A stretch of DNA of 64,000 nt, taken from positions 372,001 through 436,000 of the forward strand of contig CM073197.1 in the NCBI GenBank assembly GCA_037042915.1. The letters are read 5' to 3'. Source of the DNA: Auricularia sp. M13. Its lineage: Eukaryota > Basidiomycota > Agaricomycetes > Auriculariales > Auriculariaceae. Made by a program: the position numbers and the translations under genes. Positions 56,138 to 64,000 of the stretch are shown here, piece by piece; position 1 is the first letter of the stretch; each line of letters starts with the position of its first letter. The notes beneath the pieces were generated by a model. The model was not told the origin of the DNA. It searched no databases and worked only from the letters and a program-made list of their open reading frames with translations.

Positions 56138-56607
56138 CAACAAGCCTGCTACGGGATGATCATCACGATGTATCCGTATACTTACAATTAATTGTCTTTT
56201 CTAATGCTGCACGACCCATGATGCTGGCAGTCCTGCATGACCTGCCAAGTTATGACGAAACTCTTACAGTACAGAGCGAAAATGCGCTCAAGAGCTGAAT
56301 TTGTGCACAACCGCGCTTCCTCCTCGCCTGAGTGGTGTTCCAATGATCTTCCAAATGCGATCGCCAGAACCTTCCGCGGAGGCACTCTGCAGAACAAAAG
56401 ATTCCCGGCTTCATCCGCCTGGTCATAACACTTCGCTCTTCCTCGGCTCGTCACCACCGTGAATGTGGGATGAGTGGCAGTACCAGCTTATTTGCCTCGC
56501 GCTGTGCGCGTTTTATTTCCTGCGCGCGTTCGCCTTGCTTGTCATTACCCACCTAGAGTCTTTTTCGCGGCAGGTAAACACTCGTCGCGCTGATATATCC
56601 TGACAAT
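56138..56607. other. Intergenic region
   Basis: About 470 bases; nothing recognisable. Confidence 0.35.
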
Positions 56608-56864
56608 ATGTCTCACAGATCTCGCAGCCATGAGACCATGAAGACATCTGCAGTGGCTCATCATGGTAACGCTGAGCCGATGCGGGAGACCGCGCTTCCT
56701 GGTGCGAAAGTCTCTTCGAACGATTATCTTCGATCTTCAAAGTTTAAAAATTGGGAGAATACGACGATAGCCGGGCCACAGAGACCCGGTGAGTACTGCG
56801 TTAGATCGCGCCTAGCATTGGCATTGACTCATTAGTGATGGGTAGCACTCGCAAAGCCCTGTAG
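56608..56864 (+). CDS. Possible small protein, two exons (69 residues)
   Basis: Exon 1 (56608-56788) encodes MSHRSRSHETMKTSAVAHHG onward, a hydrophilic chain ending SSKFKNWENTTIAGPQRP. A 47-base intron (56789-56835) has a perfect gtgagt donor, ttgac branch-like site and attag acceptor. Exon 2 (56836-56864) adds VMGSTRKAL and a stop. No domain or homologue recognised. The good splice signals are the main support; it could be a chance frame. Confidence 0.35.
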
Positions 56865-57433
56865 ACCGCCACTGAAGAGAACTGTGCACTTCGCGAGGCA
56901 GTTACCGCGCGACCCGCTGCAGCGCGTGCGACAGCTTTCATGAGGGTGAACCGCTGCCTAAGTGCCACAGAGGGGATTCGGAGAGAGAGGGAAGCACCCG
57001 CCGGATGGTATCTGTATTCAATTTAAACAGTAGACGCTTGGCATATACATACTTACTGGACAAACACTCAAGAGAGAGATTGAAGTTCGCCCGGAAACCG
57101 GTGACTAGGGTATTCCTGATCCATAATCTCTGGCTCTTTCATCAAGGAGGTTTCCCAGAAATTGCAGGAGATACAAGGAAGCAATGTGCGCGAAAGTGAG
57201 ATGCAGACGATGTTGGCATTGTTCATGTTGCCCAGACCAGCCTGTCTTAGCTGCGCAGCGCGGTTCGCGCTGGGGAAAGAGAGACAGCAACTGACTCTGT
57301 GCAATTAGCTGCTCGATAGATTATACAACTTCAGTCTTCAAGTGGCTTACTTATATTGTACAGTCTGACGCCCAGACGACTGAACGGGGTGCATTATCCA
57401 ACTGTTGAATACTTAATTTACAAGGTAAGCGGG
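56865..57433. other. Intergenic region
   Basis: About 570 bases downstream of the minus-strand helicase; nothing recognisable. Confidence 0.35.
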
Positions 57434-60278
57434 TCAGGCCTCTAGGCCTCGGACAGCTTTACCAACTTCCTTTGCACCCTTTGCACCCTTGCCAAACACG
57501 GTGACGGTACCTGTCCTACCGGCCCTAGCACTCCGCCCCGCACGATGCAACAAATCGACGACGTTGCGCGGTTCGTCGACGATGAGTACATGCCGCACCT
57601 CGGGCGAGAAGTCCAGCCCGCGCGGGAGGAGCGACGTCGTCACCAGCACGTTCTTCCCATCGTCCTCCTCCGGGTTGTGCTTGGGTTTCGGCTTATGGGC
57701 CGTGTTGCTGCTGGGGTTGAGGAATGCCGCCAGATGGCGATTGGACCCGTGCGCGCGGCCATGCGTCCCGGTGAGCGCGACGTTCGCGATGCCCTTGGTG
57801 TTGAGATAGTCGCTAAGCTCTGCCGCCTTGCTGCCGCGGTTGACCAACACCAACACCTTGCTGCGCGCGCCGCCGCCCAGCACGCGCAGACCGAAGTTCG
57901 CGCGCCCGGACTGCACGGCGCGCCGGCCTTCGTCCGCCCAGATGCTCTTGATGCGCGCCGCAACGTCCGCCATCCGGTTGCCCGACGCCGACACGTGCAC
58001 CGTCTTCATCCCCGACGGGAGCCGGTGCACGCCCGGCGACGCGAGCCGCTGCATCGCCGGCCAGCACTCGTCGATCGTCGCGCTCAGCAGGCCTGGGATG
58101 GTCGCGCTGTTGAGCAGCAGGTGGAACGGTAGGGCGGACTTGGGAGACGTCGGCGAGAGGAATTGACTGCGCGCGCGTGCCACTTCGTCCAGAATGCGTC
58201 GGGATCTAGCAGTCTATGAGCAATGCGGGAGCTGGGAAGAGAAAATATGAAACGTACCCAGCAGCACATCAGCCTCGTCGATACAGACCCACTCGAGCTT
58301 GTCCAAACCCATCGTCGGCGGACCGACCTCCCAAGGACGGCCGGGATCGCGTGGGATAGCCGGGTCGCGTATGATCTAGCAGTTATCATCAAGTTGCGCT
58401 GTTCCAGAGAGTCGAGCAAGAACGCACTTCGCCACGGCGCTCCCAGCCATTGCCGCGCACGAGCTCAAGGATAGTGAACGGCGTCGGGATCAGGACGTCG
58501 ATAGGCCTGTTGTGCGGCGTCACACCAAGCCCAAGCGCCGCGGCGCCCTCGCGCGTGATCGTGAACTCCGAGTTGGTGTCCGCGCGCTGCAAGTTCATAA
58601 TCATCAGCATGAGGACCAACAGCCTCACGAGCGGCGACAAGGCAGACGCACCCTATCACCTTGTGGCCCCAGCAGCTTGAGATCGCGCAGTCGCGAGCCC
58701 GCGCCGCCCGACGACGGCTTGTTCTCGCGGCTGCCGCACAGCACGCGCAGCTTGATGTTGTGGCTGAGCTTCTTGGCCGCCGTGGCGAGCTGGCGCGCGA
58801 GCTCGTGCGTGGGCGCGCGATGACTAGCGCGCGCGGCATCATCGGGAAGTTTCGGTGTTCATAGTCGGGAGGAATGGCGCGCGGGTGCAGCTCGGTGTGC
58901 TTCAGGCCGTGCAGCAGCGGCAACATATACGCGAGCGTCTTGCTCGAGCCCGTCTCGCTCGCCAGCAAGGTCTGACTCCACCCTCCGTCGTCTTGGTTGG
59001 GCTGCTCGAAGTCCGACTCCAAGCTGTAGGGCGGCTGGATAAGCCGTGACAGGGAGAGCTGCTGGATGGCGGTCGGCGCGGTGTCGGCGCCGAGGATTTC
59101 GGCGACGCTCGTTGCGAGGCCGGGCATGGGCGGCGGGGTGGAGAAGGTCGTCAGCAGGCCCGTGGAGTCGAAAGACGGCGGGCGTATGAGCGGCGTGTTC
59201 GTGAACTCCTTGGGCAGCCGCCGCTTCGGAGGCTGGTATGTCGATGTCGGCGAGGAATTCTGCTGGGCATCAGACGACGACGGCGGGCTGTCCCAAACGT
59301 TGGCAGCGGGTGTGGAGGTGGAGGGCTCCTGTTCTGAGGTGGGTTCTGGTTGTTCGGCAGCATGACGGTTCTTGCCGGGCCTGCCAATCCTTGCGGCTCA
59401 GCCAGTCCGACTGTTCTTCGCCACGAGGTTCTGCGGCACGATATCTGTCTTCCCTGACGCTTCACGATGATCGTTGGAATGGAGGCCAAACAGCGAAAAG
59501 AAAAGCGACGTACTTGTCGTGCTCATCGTCCTCGCCGAACAGTCGCTGCTTCCCGTAGACATCTCTATAACAAGATCAGTCCTCAAGCACTGGAAGTGGT
59601 ACAATCCGCTCACTGAAACCGTGGGCTATTCGTGTCTACGCTGCGGCGAGGATTAGCGGACCGCCTATCGTATCTGGACTCCTCGTCGAGCCTGCCAGCA
59701 CGCGATGCGTCTCGACTTCGACCGATGTCCTTCCTGATGTCGCCCGCTAGTCCATACGGCCGCGGCTTCGCCTTGACCTCCCTGAAGCGGTTGAGCTGTC
59801 TGACGAGGACACTCAGCAGAAACAACGCACTGGTTCAACTCGCTACGGCGGTACACGCTGCCGCCAACCTTGCCCTCGACGACGTTGGCGCGCGCGCGCA
59901 TGTACAGCTCCGTCGCGCTGAGCTCCTGGTTGGCGGGGTCCATGGACGGCGCGCGGCTGTACGGCGAGGCGAACGCGCCTTTGCCCGTGAAGGGCTTTGC
60001 TGGGGCGACGTATTTCGCAAGCTTCGTGCGCGAGGAACCGCCTGTACTTCGATGAGTCGAAGATGAGCGAGAATCAAGAGGAACGTACGCGTTTTTTCCG
60101 CTCTGAAAGACCGCTGCGGCCTGGCCTTGCCCTTTTGAACGACGGCTGACGTGTGCAAGCAGCGCGTGCCTGACAATGTCGACAACGTGCTCGAGGTCGA
60201 ACCGGATGCAGACACCGCATGGTACTGTCGTGCAGCATGGCCTAGTAGTTCGAAGCCCATAGGATTGCGCACGGACAC
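57434..60278 (-). CDS. DEAD-box RNA helicase, mitochondrial MRH4-like
   Basis: An ATP-dependent RNA helicase, probably mitochondrial: the N-terminus is basic and Ser/Thr-rich (TRCLHTSAVVQKGKARPQRS). A disordered region precedes the core. Motif Q is expected in TAIQQLSLSRLI; motif I is SETGSSKTLAYMLPLL; motif Ia lies in ALVIAPTHELARQL; motif II is CIDEADVLLD; motif III is LNSATIPG. RecA2 has VLVLVNRGSKAAELSDYL, LTGTHGRAHGSNRHLAAFLN, VLVTTSLLPRGLDF and motif VI HRAGRSARAGRTG. MRH4 of yeast acts in mitochondrial large-subunit assembly; the match here rests on order and the IPG and SETG variants. Walker A departs from consensus: the invariant Gly of GKT is Ser. Introns near 58205-58256, 58368-58405, 58600-58657 and several in the first 600 bases. 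Confidence 0.8.
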
Positions 60279-61324
60279 GGTGTAGAACGAAAATTATTGT
60301 TGCATAATGTTTAGCGAAGGATACGGTCGTTCAGGGAGATCGCACATGAGGGAAGGAAGCAAGGTAACGGCGTGGATTGGGCGTGCAGCCCGGTGACAGC
60401 GCATTGTTGCAAGGCGGTCGCGAAATGTCCAGCAAGCAAGAAAACCAAGACAGCCCGTTGCCATGGTTTTGACAGGTTCTGGAACAGAATAATGTTGTCG
60501 CATTACAATGCCATGGTAGGGTATATGATAAGATTAGGGTGTGCATAATGAGCTCCTGCACGGCACGATGGATTGAAGGACATACCTTGATGTTCATAGG
60601 CACCAGACCCGAGACTAGACTGCCCTAAGCATTTTGAAGCAAAGGCTGGCCGTGCAGTAGTCAGAATGCCATTTTTGAGCATGAAAATCAAAGCAGGTGG
60701 ACGCAAAAGCCAACGCGTGTCGGAGTTTCGCGGCGCGTTTCTCGTTTCATTCCCGACGGTTTTTGCCAACTGGTTTGGTGCCTGCAATGTCGCGTTTCTG
60801 AAATTCTCCAAGCAGCTAGCCTACTATTCTCTTGTAAGGCACTTTTTCTATTAGTCAAGCTGTCATTTACACACAATTTCGCCCAGAAAATGGTTTTGGG
60901 CATGATTTAGGACTGTGGACCCCTGTTCTCACGAAGGGTTACTTCTTGCGCTCGGAAGCCAGATTTGGGATCAAATATTGCGAAGCAGGGTCAACACGCA
61001 TGTTAGACCGCTGCCGCTTTGCCGATTTTCGGGTCCATCCAACCGTCTCGCGAGCAAGATATTATCTCATTTGATCTTCCATGCAATACCTTAACTTACC
61101 AGGCGCTATTATAGCCTCAGAGCTCCGTATTTATCTCTGCTTGCTCCCACGGCGGGGACGACGGGCTTAATTCTATTCCAGTCCTGTTCCTGCCATGCAG
61201 GTCGGCTCCGCCAGATTCAACGCCCAGCGCCCACTACCCCTTCTGGACACCGTATCTGCCTATATATGTGCATGCATCAACCGTCCACCCCCGGCTCTAC
61301 TTCCGTCGGATAACCACCTGCACA
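60279..61324. other. Divergent intergenic region
   Basis: About 1.05 kb between the helicase start and the second monooxygenase start. Open frames near 60666-60854 lack support. No repeat seen. Confidence 0.4.
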
Positions 61325-63240
61325 ATGGATCCCCCGCTGCGTCCTCTCCGGATTGCAATCATGTGCGTCTCTTTCTCCTCCCCCTCACGTCCATAATCTC
61401 ATATACACTGTATTTACAGTGGTGGAGGCGTCGCGGGCCTTGCTTTGGCTGGCACTCTCGCAAAATACGGGTCGGGTACAGGCAAACTCGACGTCGCTGT
61501 TTACGAGGCTGCAGCAAGCTTCGAGGGCGAAGTCGGGGCGGGAATCACAATCGCTGCGCGGTCTTTCGAGATCATACATGCTTTGGGACTGGAGGACGAC
61601 CTGGCTGAGATTGATCAGGCCGGAAAGGCTAAGAGCGGTAACTGCTTTATTCCGACTCTCGTGTGCGATGCCATGCTCACCTTCAAGCCGCAGGGTACAC
61701 TTTTCTCTACCGCCGTTCGGACCAAGGTCCTGAAGGCCATGATCTAATTCTACGCCGGTTTGGTGCGTAGAATCCCGGCCGGAGATTACTTCATGGACTG
61801 AGACATCTGTGACCCAGGCAAAGGCGCAGCGTACCACCGCGCTGAACTTCGCGCTGTCTTCGCCCGGAATCTTGCGCGGTTCGACTCGATCCACGTCCAC
61901 TTCAACAAGCACCTCGAGTCACTCTCTTTCGCTCTTAGAACTCCCAATACGGGGCCGTACGAACTGTGTTTTAAGGATGGGACGACAGCCACCTGCGACT
62001 TGCTCATTGGCGCGGATGGGGTCCGCTCGCCTGTGCGGCACGCCATGTTCGATATCGCAGCGTCCACAGATGCCCAGGGTGACTCTGGCCATCTGAGAGG
62101 GTACGGCCCGCCGATCTGGAGTGGAGAGTGCGTGTACCGTTCGCTCGTGCCCATGGCGCGTCTCGCCAGTGAGTGGGAGCGCATGGGCGGAGAAGGTCCA
62201 CACAGGATTATGAATGATCGTCTTCAGGTGAGTGAGAATGCACGAAGATTCACAAGCATCTGTTCATCGTTGCCTGTAGTACTGTGGGAAGGGCAAGGTA
62301 TCGCGTTTCTACAGAAGCCATATAGTAATATGACTATTCCTCGGCTTAACGACCTGCGCAGAAAATTGTGGCATACACGATTCAGAAAAAGACGCTCGTT
62401 AACGTCGGCACCTTCGTTACGACCGCCGATGCGGAAGGCACCCCGTTCAAGTCCCAGAATTGGGTTCAGGATGTCGATCCGTCTTTCATCCCCGGTGTAG
62501 GTGAAACTTCCCCACAGCTTAGGAATGCTAAAATCAATCTCATGTTATGGATAGGAATTTGAGGCCTGGGAAACAGAAGCGCGCGCGGTAGTGAACGTAA
62601 GCCCCATTTCACTTGGAAATACTGGACGAAGTCACTTGTATGCCATAGAGCATCACAAAGGCCTCGCGCTGGGCCATCCACGTCGTTAAGAAGCTTCCTT
62701 TCTTCGCGTACGACCGCATTGCAGTTATTGGGGATGCTGTGTGTACCTCTCCACCGCAAGACAAACTGATCTGAGATGAGGAATCAAAGGCGCACGCGAT
62801 GACGCCGCACAACGGCTCTGGCGCAAACCAGGCCCTCGAGGTACGCTAGCTATTCATGACCGCTTTGCATGCACAACGGACGAAGTGATTACTGACCTTT
62901 CGCTGCAAAACGCCACCTGCAGGGTGCCTTCCTCCTTGGTCGGCTACTCACGCATCCCTCGATGACCGCCCAGACCGTGCCCCTGGTGCTGCAGGCGTAC
63001 GACGCAATCTGTCGCCCGCGCGCTCAGGAAGTTGCAGCGCTCTCGGCCGAGATTGGAAGACTAGGTAACTTCACTGCCGACCTGCAGCTCACCGAAGGAG
63101 ATGACGAGGATGCGATCATCGCTGAGCGCATGCGCGCGTGTGGAGAAAGGGTATTGCAGGGGTGTATGGAGGATGATGTGCAGCGCGCCGTTACCATGTT
63201 CCAGTCCCTGGTGGAGGGTCGCGCATATGTATCCGTGTAA
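61325..63240 (+). CDS. FAD-dependent monooxygenase, salicylate-hydroxylase-like (copy 2)
   Basis: The same family as 8274-10215, with the same first intron position. Exons give LRIAIIGGGVAGLALAGTLA, DVAVYEAAASF, GEVGAGITIAARSFEI, then (after an intron at about 61630-61680) YRRSDQGPEGHDLILRRFG, KGAAYHRAELRAVFARNLAR, HVHFNKHLESLS, CDLLIGADGVRSPVR, ECVYRSLVPMARLA, ASRWAIHVVKKLPFFAYDRI and AVIGDA before the TPHNGSGANQALE exon. The intron at about 61773-61828 bypasses in-frame stops and rejoins the HRAEL motif. All FAD-binding and GD motifs are present, so it appears functional. The C-terminus is helical (IAERMRACGERVLQGCMEDD) and ends at 63240. Substrate unknown. A dispersed repeat in opposite orientation begins about 48 bases beyond the stop. 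Confidence 0.83.
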
Positions 63241-63287
63241 TGTAATAAGGATTATGTAGCGCAACTCTCTCACAACTGTAATGCATG

Positions 63288-64000
63288 CGGCCGTTATGAG
63301 CGCACAATAAGTACTGCCTCCTAGTACGGTCAGAGAGCAGGCGGGACAATCAGTCCCAGTCCCACTCCGGGAAGGGACGGGTTCGTGCGGGACACTGTCT
63401 CTCTCGACGTCGTTGAGGACCAGGACAGGTAGAGAAGTTGCGAGGTTGCTACGCGGGCCAGAGACACAAGATTGGCGCGTGAGACTAGCCGCTCGAGACA
63501 TGCGAGTCCGGATAGATCATAGGGCTCGCACGTCTCAAGAAATGCTAGTCTGCCCGCAGCCGAGAACCGATAGAACGACAAGTCGCGCCGGGGATCAAAC
63601 TGGGTACGTAGCCTCGAGCAATCGTCCACTCCAGAGACCGAGCGCCAGAGAAACCAGTCCAGGAGTGACGCTGGGGAGGCGAAGGAAACATCCGCGGCTG
63701 GAGCAGGAGCGTTCCAAGAGCAGTACAGGAGGCCGTGGACATGCGCGCAGGGGAGCATCCAATGGGAGCGATGGAGGAAAGTGGGAGAAAGACGACGACG
63801 ACAGTTGTCCGCTCGTGCGCCCTGAATTTATAACAAAATCGCGCTCCAATCCGGTGGGGTACGTCCTACCCCTTAAAAAGAACTCGTTGGGGTGACGTTT
63901 CTCGACGAAGGTGAAGAAAGTTCTCTTTCGACGATCCTCTTACAAAAAATGGAACAGATGCTACCTGAGATGATGTCAGGGATGCATTTTCTCCAGCGTT
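63288..64000 (-). repeat. Dispersed ~0.7-kb repeat, copy 2 (truncated by the window end)
   Basis: Reverse-complement match to 14084-14788. TATA at 63827-63832 (TATAAA on the minus strand), conserved ATG at 63758, and a frame open for 142 codons to 63330. Shared C-terminal sequence includes LE(M/T)CE(S/P)YDLSGLA followed by LERL(A/V)SRANLVSLAR(A/V). Indels shift the central frame relative to copy 1. It lies tail-to-tail with the second monooxygenase, and its similarity continues to the window edge. Confidence 0.75.
63827..63832 (-). promoter_or_regulatory. TATA box within dispersed repeat, copy 2
   Basis: TATAAA on the minus strand, positionally matching that of copy 1, about 70 bases before the conserved ATG at 63758. 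Confidence 0.45.

Overview
The window is nuclear DNA of a filamentous basidiomycete, most likely an agaricomycete. Genes are broken by many short introns (about 45-60 bases, GT..AG, often with a CTRAY-like branch site), intergenic spacing is short, and the gene set is fungal: Zn2Cys6 regulator, F-box/LRR proteins, CE4 chitin deacetylases, salicylate-hydroxylase-like flavoproteins and a JmjC protein. No operons, rRNA, tRNA or CRISPR were found. Multi-exon models below were joined by hand from splice signals and family motifs, so outer limits are firmer than some internal splice sites.

Layout, left to right. 7-1782: a complete but non-autonomous LINE-type retrotransposon carrying only ORF1, with a 14-bp target-site duplication and a (ATC)8 tail. 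1975-4771: F-box/LRR gene and a convergent peroxisomal dienoyl-CoA isomerase. 5657-7120: multipass membrane protein. 7288-7950: inverted-repeat pair. 8274-11988: FAD monooxygenase and convergent D-2-hydroxyacid dehydrogenase. 11989-15601: gene-poor stretch with a monooxygenase pseudogene scrap and a dispersed repeat. 15602-18595: Zn2Cys6 regulator. 18921-20408: single-exon protein of unknown function. 21024-27917: very large SH3-disordered-TBC protein. 28401-35084: an unknown gene, an F-box/LRR gene and a JmjC gene, all on the minus strand.

36506-48365 is a cell-surface neighbourhood: three CE4 polysaccharide (chitin) deacetylases, a DUF2235 (Tle1-like) alpha/beta hydrolase lying between two of them, and a second copy of the membrane-protein family seen at 5657. 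49280-50218 looks like a non-autonomous TIR transposon with a 10-bp duplication. 51620-60278 holds a YANK/STK32-type kinase, a divergent kinesin-13-like motor, a possible small gene and a mitochondrial DEAD-box helicase (MRH4-like). 61325-63240 is the second FAD monooxygenase, followed by an inverted copy of the repeat found near 14 kb.

Themes: local gene families (three CE4, two monooxygenases plus a scrap, two membrane proteins, two F-box proteins) and several small mobile or repeated elements. The most unusual object is the ORF1-only LINE; the ~0.7-kb repeat with a TATA box and a partly conserved reading frame, and the TBC protein that seems to lack both catalytic fingers, are next.
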